Positions 8,864 through 15,046 are shown, counted from the first letter of the stretch. The stretch: DNA of 17,896 bases from SIG440 sp045596485 (GCA_045596485.1 JAZOCL010000028.1:1-17896), one strand, 5' to 3'. Numbers and translations are program-made. The notes: generated from the letters alone by a model not told the origin.

Positions 8864-10114
8864 GTGAACAAAATTGCTATTTGCGGAGGGAAAAAGCTCA
8901 GCGGCGAGGTTGATGTTCAGGGCTCAAAAAATGCTGCCCTGCCTATCCTTGCCGCAACTATTTTAAACGGAGAAGAATCGGTTATACATAACTGTCCCCA
9001 CCTTGCGGATACAAGGTCGGCTTTTGAGATCATCACTCAACTGGGAGGCAGTGCAGAATATTCGGAGCATACGGCGGTGGTGAATACCGAAAAAGTCCGA
9101 AAGACTGAAATATCAGCTGAGCTTATGTCCAGTATGAGGTCGTCCGTACTGTTTTTGGGGGCGCTTCTTTCGAGAATGAAAAAGGCTGTTGTTTCGTACC
9201 CGGGAGGCTGTGCAATAGGTCTAAGACCCATTGATTTGCACATCAAGGCATTTCGTGAGCTAGGCGTAACCGTGGAGGAAACAGGCGGTTACATCTACTG
9301 TAGCGCAGAAAAAATCACACCTGCAGCAGTCAATCTTTTGTTTCCAAGTGTTGGAGCAACAGAGAATATTATGATTCTCGCGGCGGTATCTGATGGGGAG
9401 ACAATTATCACAAATGCTGCCCGTGAGCCCGAGATTGTTGACCTTCAGAATTTCCTCAATGCCATGGGTGCAAAAATTTCCGGTGCAGGTTCTGAAATAA
9501 TTCGCATTTTAGGTGTTGAAAAATTAAACAAAGTAGAGTATAATATAATTTCGGACCGTATTTTTGCCGCAACCTGTGCCTGTGCTGTGGCGTGCTGCGG
9601 CGGTGACGTTGTTTTGCAGAATATGGAGGCAGACCACATACGCCTTATTCTTTCAATGCTAAAGGACTCGGGATGCACTGTCTCAAGCGGTAAAAAATAT
9701 GTGCGAATCCGTTCAAACGAAAGACCCAGAGGGCTGGGAAAGATAATGACCTCGCCATATCCGGGCTTCCCCACAGATGCTCAGGCGCTTTTTATGTCGG
9801 CTCTTGCAACTGCCGAGGGAACAACGGTTTTTGTGGAGAACATATTCGAAAGCAGATACAAGCACGTTCCCGAGCTCATCAAAATGGGCGCCGATATTAT
9901 TGTTGACGGACGTCTTGCGGCGGTTACGGGTTGCAACTATATTCAGGGTGCAAAAATATGTGCAGATGACCTTCGAGGCGGCGCAGCACTGGTTATTGCA
10001 GGACTTTCTGCCATTGGGGATACCGAAATATCGGGGGTTGAGCATATTGACCGAGGCTATGAAGCAATCGAAAATGTATTTTCGGCATTGGGTGCTGATA
10101 TAAAAAGAAAATAA
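8864..10114 (+). CDS. murA: UDP-N-acetylglucosamine 1-carboxyvinyltransferase
   Basis: Transfers enolpyruvate from PEP to UDP-GlcNAc, the first committed step of peptidoglycan synthesis and the fosfomycin target. The N-terminus shows GSKNAALP with K22-N23. The catalytic cysteine is present as C116 in GGCAIGLRPIDLH, so the classic fosfomycin-sensitive active site is retained. The two inverted alpha/beta domains are complete (416 aa). GTG start, 7 bases after GGAGG (8852-8856). The gene lies between murG and ftsQ, a slot that holds murB in B. subtilis. Firmicutes often carry a second murA elsewhere, so this could be one of two. Confidence 0.95.
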   Translation: MNKIAICGGKKLSGEVDVQGSKNAALPILAATILNGEESVIHNCPHLADTRSAFEIITQLGGSAEYSEHTAVVNTEKVRKTEISAELMSSMRSSVLFLGALLSRMKKAVVSYPGGCAIGLRPIDLHIKAFRELGVTVEETGGYIYCSAEKITPAAVNLLFPSVGATENIMILAAVSDGETIITNAAREPEIVDLQNFLNAMGAKISGAGSEIIRILGVEKLNKVEYNIISDRIFAATCACAVACCGGDVVLQNMEADHIRLILSMLKDSGCTVSSGKKYVRIRSNERPRGLGKIMTSPYPGFPTDAQALFMSALATAEGTTVFVENIFESRYKHVPELIKMGADIIVDGRLAAVTGCNYIQGAKICADDLRGGAALVIAGLSAIGDTEISGVEHIDRGYEAIENVFSALGADIKRK

Positions 10115-10132
10115 CATAAATTCAGGATAAAA

Positions 10133-10148
10133 CCATGCGTTTGCATGG
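10133..10148 (+). other. small hairpin just before ftsQ
   Basis: CCATGC (10133-10138) and GCATGG (10143-10148) pair perfectly around a GTTT loop in the murA-ftsQ gap. The only ATG that could serve as an alternative ftsQ start lies in the right arm, which would be occluded in RNA. This agrees with the downstream GTG as the true start. Confidence 0.35.
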
Positions 10149-10167
10149 CAACCGCTCAGGACAAGCT

Positions 10168-10176
10168 AAGGAGGGG
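10168..10176 (+). promoter_or_regulatory. ribosome binding site that fixes the ftsQ start
   Basis: AAGGAGGGG lies 7-8 bases before the GTG at 10184. The in-frame ATG at 10145 has no Shine-Dalgarno, sits in a hairpin, and would put this near-perfect site inside the gene. Confidence 0.75.
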
Positions 10177-10183
10177 AGAAACG

Positions 10184-11167
10184 GTGAAGATTGTACGCAA
10201 ATCAAAAAAAGCAAAGTCTGTACGCAACGGGCAGGTTTCAACTGAAACAGAGCAGGCAAAGCGTATCTTGATGAAAAAGAAACGCAAAGAACGTATAAAG
10301 CGCAGACTGACAGTGTTTTTGTTTCTTTTGGTTTGCGTAGGTATTATTGTTGCCGTGCTTAAAGCTCCTATTTTTAATGTGAAAACGGCATACTGTGTGG
10401 GTCAGCAGCAGATGACCGAGGAAGAAATTCTGGAAATTGCTCAGGTCGAAACAGGCAAAAATATATTCAGTACAAATGTGAGAGCTGTTAAGAAGCGTCT
10501 GGCAGATAACCCTGAAATTGCAGAATCAAATGTTAGACGCATATTCCCCAACAAAATAAAAATCTGGGTCAAGGAGGCAGAAGCTGTTGCTTTTGCAGAG
10601 CAGGCAGAAAAGCTGTTGATGATTGATTCTGACGGTAAGATAATCAGGGTTCTTTCGGCTGAAGAGGCAAAAGAAACGCCCGCTGCTGCCAGGATAGAGG
10701 GAGTGGAGATTGTTTCGGAGATTCCGGGCGAGAGGCTTACTGCCGAGGATGATATGCGAGCGGGAGAGCTTTTCAGATGTATTGAAATTCTGTCGGAGCT
10801 TGATATGATGAATAAAATCAATTATATCAATTTTGAGGATTTGTCGGACATACATATTGATTATGAAAGCCGGCTTTATATGCTTCTCGGCAGCTATGAA
10901 AACCTTGAGTATAAGCTGAAGTTCTCAAAAAAGGTTATTGACGAAAACATTTCCGAATATGAAAAGGCGCTCTTTGACTACCGCGGTGACAAGCTTTATG
11001 TTGGTCCCAGAGAGGATCCCGACAAGGTGGACGAGCCTGTCAAGCATGGGGAAGAGACTCACGAAAACGGGGAGCTGACAGAAGAAGGAACTGAAGCTCC
11101 GTCGGAAGCAGATGCTCAAAAGGAAGAAAGTGCCGAAGCCTCGGCGCAAAGCAATATTGAAGAATAA
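10184..11167 (+). CDS. ftsQ: cell division protein FtsQ/DivIB
   Basis: Bitopic divisome protein that stabilises the FtsL/DivIC-like complex and helps activate septal wall synthesis. A very basic cytoplasmic region (residues 1-41) is followed by one membrane helix (about 42-59), then a POTRA domain (about 63-133, with NPEIAESNVRRIFPNKIKI as the core), then the beta domain. The C-terminus (about 283-327) is a long Glu/Ala/Ser-rich tail of low complexity. The GTG at 10184 is chosen because of its strong ribosome binding site; starting at ATG 10145 would add 13 residues. The protein is 327 aa. Sequence conservation in this family is low, so the call rests on topology, POTRA and position. Confidence 0.88.
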   Translation: MKIVRKSKKAKSVRNGQVSTETEQAKRILMKKKRKERIKRRLTVFLFLLVCVGIIVAVLKAPIFNVKTAYCVGQQQMTEEEILEIAQVETGKNIFSTNVRAVKKRLADNPEIAESNVRRIFPNKIKIWVKEAEAVAFAEQAEKLLMIDSDGKIIRVLSAEEAKETPAAARIEGVEIVSEIPGERLTAEDDMRAGELFRCIEILSELDMMNKINYINFEDLSDIHIDYESRLYMLLGSYENLEYKLKFSKKVIDENISEYEKALFDYRGDKLYVGPREDPDKVDEPVKHGEETHENGELTEEGTEAPSEADAQKEESAEASAQSNIEE

Positions 11168-11193
11168 AATTAATTAAGAAGGTAGCATAAAAG

Positions 11194-11943
11194 ATGAAGT
11201 GGACAAAAAAACAAAAATTCCAGATTTCAATGTCGGTTATGGTGTTTATCCTTGTGTTTGCCGTAACCTGGCAGATTAAGGGTGTAAGAAAGACCAACGC
11301 TGTTGAAAGTCAAATTTCAAACCGAGTTGAAACCTTGCAGCAGGATTATAAAGCAGAGCTCGAAAAAAATGAGGATCTGCTTCAGCAGATTGTTGAGCTG
11401 CAGAATGACCTTGCAAAGTACCGTGAACAGGTATCTGAAAACGGCGGTGCAACAAAAATTCTTAAAGAGGAGTTGAATCGTGCCGAAACAATTGCGGGGC
11501 TTACGGATGTTACGGGCAGCGGAATTATTGTTACACTCAAGGATGGAGCCGTACAAACTCCTGATTCAGCCTTATACAACGACGGTTATGGTATTGTGCA
11601 TGACACATTATTGCTTACAATACTAAATGAGCTTCGGGCATCGGGAGCAGAGGCGATTTCAATCAATGATGAACGAATTTTGGCAACAAGCGAAATTCGA
11701 TGCGTGGGTCCCACGGTAAGTGTTAACAACACCAAGGTTGCAGCACCTTTCGAAATTAAGGCAATCGGGAATCCCGACACTCTTGAAAATGCGCTGAGAA
11801 TGCCCGGCGGTGCTATAGATGAAGCGGGTTTTTACGGTGTCGATATGATAATAAAAAAGAGCAACAAGCTTCTCATAAAGAAACATACAGGAACAAGCAG
11901 CTTTAAATATGCACAGCCTGTTGAGCCGGAGGTGACAGAATAA
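11194..11943 (+). CDS. DUF881 family protein (YlxW/YlxX type), division-cluster associated
   Basis: Membrane-anchored protein of unknown function commonly encoded between ftsQ/divIB and sbp. Visible: a short basic N-terminus, one membrane helix at about residues 8-28, a coiled-coil at about 40-100 rich in Gln, Glu and Leu, then the extracytoplasmic DUF881 domain with TGSGIIVTLKDGA, INDERI, IRCVGPTVSVN and the C-terminal PFEIKAIGNPDTLENAL. Length 249 aa fits the family. A modest GAAGG lies upstream of the ATG. The stop overlaps the sbp start by one base (TAATG), so translation is likely coupled. B. subtilis has two such genes in tandem; only one is seen here. Confidence 0.9.
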   Translation: MKWTKKQKFQISMSVMVFILVFAVTWQIKGVRKTNAVESQISNRVETLQQDYKAELEKNEDLLQQIVELQNDLAKYREQVSENGGATKILKEELNRAETIAGLTDVTGSGIIVTLKDGAVQTPDSALYNDGYGIVHDTLLLTILNELRASGAEAISINDERILATSEIRCVGPTVSVNNTKVAAPFEIKAIGNPDTLENALRMPGGAIDEAGFYGVDMIIKKSNKLLIKKHTGTSSFKYAQPVEPEVTE

Positions 11944-12419
11944 TGTATTTTATTATTGCGGGAGTTCTGGGAATTCTCTTTGGACTTCTGGTTCCCTACA
12001 ATCTGTCGTCATCCACCTTGCCTTATGTTGCGGTTGCAATCATTGCAGCGCTTGACTCTGTGTTTGGGGCGCTTCTTGCAAACCTTAACAAGAAGTTTAA
12101 TCTTAATGTGTTTATGATGGGGCTTGTCTCAAACGCAGTTCTTGCAGTAATTCTTACCTATGTGGGTAATATTTTGGGAATCAGTCTCAACTTTGCAGTA
12201 ATTGTGGTTTTTGGTGTGAGAATTTTCAATAATGTGGCTTCAATACGCAGAATTACTTTGGATATTTATTTTGAGCGAAGAGCCAGAGAAAAGGCCCGAC
12301 TGCAGCGTCTTGCGCTGAAAGAAGCCGAGAAAGAAGCGAGTGAAGCATCCGAAGGAGAAGTCGTGGCAGAGGATAGCAAAGCTCCTGAAAAAAGAAGAGA
12401 AAGAAGAAAAGAAGCCTGA
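11943..12419 (+). CDS. sbp: small basic protein Sbp (DUF1290), with a possibly frameshifted tail
   Basis: Polytopic membrane protein of the division cluster; function not established. Residues 1-110 form the family core: about three membrane segments (MYFIIAGVLGILFGLLVPY at the start) ending with FGVRIFNNVASIRRITLD. The tail after that is charged and of low complexity. The last ten residues turn abruptly Arg-rich right after an A6 run (12388-12393). Skipping one base there would continue an acidic Glu/Lys tail (KEEKEEKKPETTEKSQGSE) to a TAG at 12460-12462. An indel in the A-run is therefore plausible, either real or a sequencing error. At 158 aa it is longer than the roughly 120 aa B. subtilis protein. 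Confidence 0.85.
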   Translation: MYFIIAGVLGILFGLLVPYNLSSSTLPYVAVAIIAALDSVFGALLANLNKKFNLNVFMMGLVSNAVLAVILTYVGNILGISLNFAVIVVFGVRIFNNVASIRRITLDIYFERRAREKARLQRLALKEAEKEASEASEGEVVAEDSKAPEKRRERRKEA

Positions 12420-12579
12420 AACAACTGAAAAGAGCCAAGGAAGCGAAGAGGAAAAAGACTAGAATTTCGGTTGATGAAAGAATCATTACCTGCATTTTGC
12501 TCCTGTTTCTTACGGTCTTTATGACGTTGCGGGGAACTCGTGGCTGCCCTTGCCGATTAATGCTCCATATTCTGAGTAA
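12416..12579 (+). pseudogene. possible broken gene for a small membrane protein after sbp
   Basis: The -1 frame relative to sbp is open here without an ATG, GTG or TTG start before its hydrophobic segment. A CTG at 12416 overlaps the sbp stop (CTGA). It reads a basic stretch (KQLKRAKEAKRKKTR), then SVDER and the hydrophobic segment IITCILLLFLTVF. At a T-run (12518-12520) the plausible reading moves by -1 into a frame giving YDVAGNSWLPLPINAPYSE and a TAA at 12577-12579. That TAA is only 6 bases before the terminator stem, where the last gene of an operon should stop. Adding one T at 12518-12520 would join the two halves. No homologue is recognised. It may be a decayed gene, a sequencing indel, or chance. 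Confidence 0.35.
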
Positions 12580-12585
12580 GTTCAT

Positions 12586-12622
12586 AAATCAAGCCGACAG
12601 ATTTGAGTCGGCTTGATTTTTT
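12586..12622 (+). terminator. intrinsic terminator ending the mur/fts operon
   Basis: A perfect 13-bp stem (12586-12598 with 12607-12619, core AAGCCGAC/GTCGGCTT) with an 8-base loop runs straight into a T6 tract. It separates the operon from ftsZ, which has its own promoter. Confidence 0.92.
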
Positions 12623-12655
12623 GTTAATATCCTGTGAAAATAAAGTGTTTTTCTC

Positions 12656-12684
12656 TTGACAGAATTAAAATTAAATGCTAAAAT
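12656..12684 (+). promoter_or_regulatory. sigma-A promoter of ftsZ
   Basis: A perfect -35 TTGACA (12656-12661) is followed by a 17-base spacer and TAAAAT (12679-12684), with an extended -10 TG at 12676-12677. The predicted start near 12691 gives an ftsZ leader of about 150 bases. It sits 34 bases after the terminator. Confidence 0.88.
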
Positions 12685-12769
12685 AAAATGTATATGTGGG
12701 AAAGTGTCTATTTTTATGAAATGACATGGGTTTTTTACATATAAAAAATGTTGAAAAGAATGAAAAGCA

Positions 12770-12797
12770 TTGACTGAAATTGATAATTGACTAAAGA
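12770..12797 (+). promoter_or_regulatory. possible second ftsZ promoter
   Basis: TTGACT (12770-12775), a 16-base spacer and TAAAGA (12792-12797) make a weaker sigma-A-like pair closer to ftsZ. The region is AT-rich, so chance is possible. Confidence 0.3.
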
Positions 12798-12843
12798 ACA
12801 TAAACACTGCGGACAAGCTTTTTAAAAGATAGGAGGAATTATT

Positions 12844-14082
12844 TTGTTCGAGTTTGATACAGAAACAGCGGGCCCAGCTAAAATAAAAGTCATTGGCGTA
12901 GGCGGCGGCGGTAATAACGCGGTAAACAGAATGATTGAAGCAGACGTTAAGTGTGTTGAATTCATTGCAGTTAATACAGACAAGCAGGATTTGAATCTTT
13001 CAAAGGCAGCTCAAAAAATCCAGATTGGCGCAAAACTCACCAAGGGTCTGGGTGCAGGTGCTGTTCCTGAGGTTGGTTCAAAGGCGGCGGAAGAGAGCCG
13101 CGACGAAATTGCGCTTTCGATTCAGGATGCTGATATGGTGTTCGTTACTGCAGGTATGGGTGGCGGAACAGGTACAGGTGCGGCTCCCGTTGTTGCAGAG
13201 ATTGCAAAGGAGCTGGGAATCCTTACGGTAGGTATTGTTACAAAACCCTTCTTCTTTGAGGGTGCGGTGCGTGCAAAGAATGCCGCTATAGGAATTGAAA
13301 ATCTCAAAAATGCAGTTGATACCCTGGTTGTTATTCCCAACGACAAGCTTCTTGAAATTGCAGAAAAAAGAACAACAGTTACAGATTCATTCAAGGCTGC
13401 TGATGATGTTCTGAGACAGGGTGTTCAGGGTATTTCGGATCTTATTTCAAGGCCCGGTCTTATTAGTCTGGATTTTGCAGACATTAAGACAATTATGAAA
13501 AATACTGGATATGCACATATGGGTATTGGCAACGCAACGGGCGAGAACCGTGCTCACGATGCTGCGGCAAACGCTATCAACAGTCCCCTTCTTGAAACAA
13601 CAATCAAGGGTGCAAAGGGTGTTATCCTTAACATCACAGGCGGTAGTGACCTTGGAATTCTGGAAATCCAGACAGCATCACAGCTTGTTACCGAAGCTGC
13701 TGACAAGGATGCAAACATTATTCTTGGTGCAATTATTGACGAGTCTATGGGCGATGAAATTCAGGTTACTGTTATTGCAACAGGCTTCGAAGGAAAAAAG
13801 CCTGAAGCTCCTGTTTCGGCTCCTGAGCCTGAGGCAAAGCAGTCTGCAGCTGAGCCCGTGAGTGCTCCTGACGAAGCTCCCAAGGGAATCTTTGAGGCAA
13901 TGCTCGAAGAAATCGGCGAAAAGAAGGCAGAGAGTGCAGCTTTGGCTACAGAGGAAAGTGCGGTTGATGAGCCCAAACCTCTTAACCCCGAAGAAAAGAC
14001 GAATTTTTATAAAAAAGCAAGCCAGGTAAGCGAAGATGACGGAATTGATGTTCCCGTATTTTTGCGCAAGGGTCAGGATTAA
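12844..14082 (+). CDS. ftsZ: cell division GTPase FtsZ
   Basis: Tubulin homologue that forms the Z ring. The N-terminal GGGGNNAVNRM and the tubulin signature G106-G-G-T-G-T-G112 form the GTP site. The T7 synergy loop, which completes GTP hydrolysis on the neighbouring subunit, reads S208-L-D210-F-A-D213; this position is normally Asn, so Ser is unusual, while both catalytic aspartates are intact. After residue ~320 comes an Ala/Pro/Glu-rich linker. The C-terminal peptide IDVPVFLRKGQD (401-412) matches the family's binding tail for partner proteins. TTG start, 7 bases after AGGAGG (12831-12836). Length 412 aa is normal. It is transcribed from its own promoter; no ftsA precedes it. Confidence 0.97.
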   Translation: MFEFDTETAGPAKIKVIGVGGGGNNAVNRMIEADVKCVEFIAVNTDKQDLNLSKAAQKIQIGAKLTKGLGAGAVPEVGSKAAEESRDEIALSIQDADMVFVTAGMGGGTGTGAAPVVAEIAKELGILTVGIVTKPFFFEGAVRAKNAAIGIENLKNAVDTLVVIPNDKLLEIAEKRTTVTDSFKAADDVLRQGVQGISDLISRPGLISLDFADIKTIMKNTGYAHMGIGNATGENRAHDAAANAINSPLLETTIKGAKGVILNITGGSDLGILEIQTASQLVTEAADKDANIILGAIIDESMGDEIQVTVIATGFEGKKPEAPVSAPEPEAKQSAAEPVSAPDEAPKGIFEAMLEEIGEKKAESAALATEESAVDEPKPLNPEEKTNFYKKASQVSEDDGIDVPVFLRKGQD

Positions 14083-14212
14083 TCTGTGCCTTTTGGATTT
14101 AATAACGAGAGTTCTCTAGCGAAACAGCGTGATAACGCTGTTTCAGTGTAGCGAAGTATTTGCTACTTGGAAAATTGTTTTATGAAACAATTTTCGAGGA
14201 CCTCGTTGCAAT

Positions 14213-14303
14213 GATGTATCGGAAAATTGCATTGCAATTTTCTTGTTAAAATGTTATTTTGACAAGAAAAACACGGTTTACGTGTTTTTCGACAAGATAC
14301 ATC
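14213..14303 (+). other. nested branched structure: outer stem enclosing three hairpins
   Basis: GATGTATC (14213-14220) and GATACATC (14296-14303) are exact inverted repeats. They enclose three hairpins that share boundary bases (14222-14242, 14242-14266, 14266-14290). As RNA this would fold as a compact four-way multiloop with almost no unpaired bases. This is visible base pairing; function is not known. Confidence 0.6.
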
Positions 14304-14311
14304 CATTATAA
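14299..14311 (+). repeat. 13-base direct repeat, left copy
   Basis: ACATCCATTATAA occurs here and again at 14482-14494, bracketing a 170-base block that holds the last six palindromes of the array. It could mark the ends of an inserted or duplicated unit. Confidence 0.5.
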
Positions 14312-14341
14312 TCATCGCCGTAGAAAACGGCGATACGCCGT
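14306..14341. repeat. dispersed repeat, copy 1
   Basis: TTATAATCA, two variable bases, then a 25-base block (14317-14341) identical to 17869-17893. The block contains GCCGT, ACGGC and CGCCGT, so two hairpins compete for the middle arm. Located in the hairpin array before secG. Confidence 0.8.
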
Positions 14342-14481
14342 CTTTCGCAGAATTCATTCTGCGACTTTCAAGCTTTCGGCTTGAAAGCTACGCTTGATTG
14401 CAATAAAGTAGGCTTGTGAAAACATAGTTTTTACAAGTGTTTGCTAAATTTAGCAAACTGAAATATTATAATATTTCACCG

Positions 14482-14494
14482 ACATCCATTATAA
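14482..14494 (+). repeat. 13-base direct repeat, right copy
   Basis: Exact second copy of ACATCCATTATAA (first at 14299-14311), just outside the last palindrome and 33 bases before the secG start codon. Confidence 0.5.
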
Positions 14495-14527
14495 ATTTAG
14501 TATAACAATTTAGGAGGAAAACAAAAA

Positions 14528-14938
14528 ATGCAGACAGCTTTGACAATTATTCACGTAATTATTTGTATTATTCTTATCGGTGTTGTTCTTATGCAGCACG
14601 GCAAACAGCAGGGTCTTTCAGGTGCCATTGCAGGCGGTGCTGAAACCTTCTTCGGCAAGAACAAGGGAAGAACAATCGACGGTGTTCTCAGAAAGGTTAC
14701 AACTGTTGTTGCAGCATTGTTCGTAATCAGCGCAGTTGTTTTTGCTGCATATTCAGCAAGTCAGCTTCCTGACACAACAAAGGATGAAGGTCAGCAGGTT
14801 GAAGCAACTATGGATGCTGAAGGCAACATTGTTGATGCAGAGGGCAACATTCTTATGACAGCTGAAGATGTGGCTGCAACTCAGACAGAAGCAAACACTG
14901 AAGGCGATGCCGACGCTGAGACAGAAACAGCTGAATAA
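14528..14938 (+). CDS. secG: preprotein translocase subunit SecG
   Basis: Small membrane subunit of the SecYEG export channel. The first helix is at about residues 3-22, followed by the family loop GKQQGLSGAIAGGAETFFGKNKGRT around 25-48 and a second helix at about 56-76. The remaining 60 residues are an acidic low-complexity tail that includes a tandem DAEGNI-V-DAEGNI. Usual SecG is about 75-80 aa, so at 136 aa this is nearly double. AGGAGG (14512-14517) lies 10 bases before the ATG. No clear promoter is seen in the hairpin array upstream. Followed by a terminator. Next to rnr, as in B. subtilis. Confidence 0.92.
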   Translation: MQTALTIIHVIICIILIGVVLMQHGKQQGLSGAIAGGAETFFGKNKGRTIDGVLRKVTTVVAALFVISAVVFAAYSASQLPDTTKDEGQQVEATMDAEGNIVDAEGNILMTAEDVAATQTEANTEGDADAETETAE

Positions 14939-14958
14939 TCAAAAATATTTCAAATGCA

Positions 14959-14993
14959 AAAAACCGTCCCGAACCTTTGAGGGGCGGTTTTTG
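14959..14993 (+). terminator. intrinsic terminator after secG
   Basis: AAAAACCGTCCC (14959-14970) pairs with GGGGCGGTTTTT (14981-14992) around a 10-base loop, with one G-U pair and a built-in T-tract. It sits 21 bases after the secG stop. Confidence 0.88.
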
Positions 14994-15038
14994 TTGGATA
15001 AGGGATATATTGGGTGCTGTAAGGGCACACTATAAAAA

Positions 15039-15046
15039 AAGGAGGG
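15039..15046 (+). promoter_or_regulatory. ribosome binding site that fixes the rnr start
   Basis: AAGGAGGG lies 8 bases before the TTG at 15055. The open frame extends upstream to a TTG inside the secG terminator loop, which cannot be a sensible start. Confidence 0.8.

Larger units (their letters stand above)
14105..14480. repeat. dense array of about 13 small palindromes between ftsZ and secG
   Basis: The 445-base gap has no gene but nearly every base lies in a short perfect or near-perfect palindrome. Arms (left/right): 14121-14130/14135-14144; 14148-14152/14162-14166; 14170-14180/14185-14195; 14195-14199/14201-14205; 14222-14230/14234-14242; 14242-14252/14256-14266; 14266-14275/14281-14290; 14314-14321/14327-14334 (competing with 14327-14332/14336-14341); 14345-14352/14357-14364; 14365-14373/14379-14387; 14413-14423/14427-14437; then 20-base perfect palindromes at 14439-14458 and 14459-14478. 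Stems are 5-11 bp, mostly with loops of 3-5 bases. Arms differ in sequence, so this is not a CRISPR or simple tandem repeat. It may be a structured RNA, a mosaic of palindromic mobile units, or both. Confidence 0.85.

Noticed and set aside
12388..12394. AAAAAAG as a programmed -1 slippery site in sbp
   Set aside because: The heptamer is not in the right phase with the sbp codons (GAA AAA AGA), so tandem slippage would not work in the classic way; an indel is simpler.
14441..14472. secG promoter made of TTGCTA and TATAAT in the last palindromes
   Set aside because: The spacer is 20 bases and the TATAAT arises from the palindrome itself; not strong enough to list.
14105..14480. CRISPR array or tRNA cluster
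   Set aside because: Palindrome arms differ in sequence and spacing, there are no regular repeats with spacers, and no cloverleaf with an anticodon or TPsiC arm was found.
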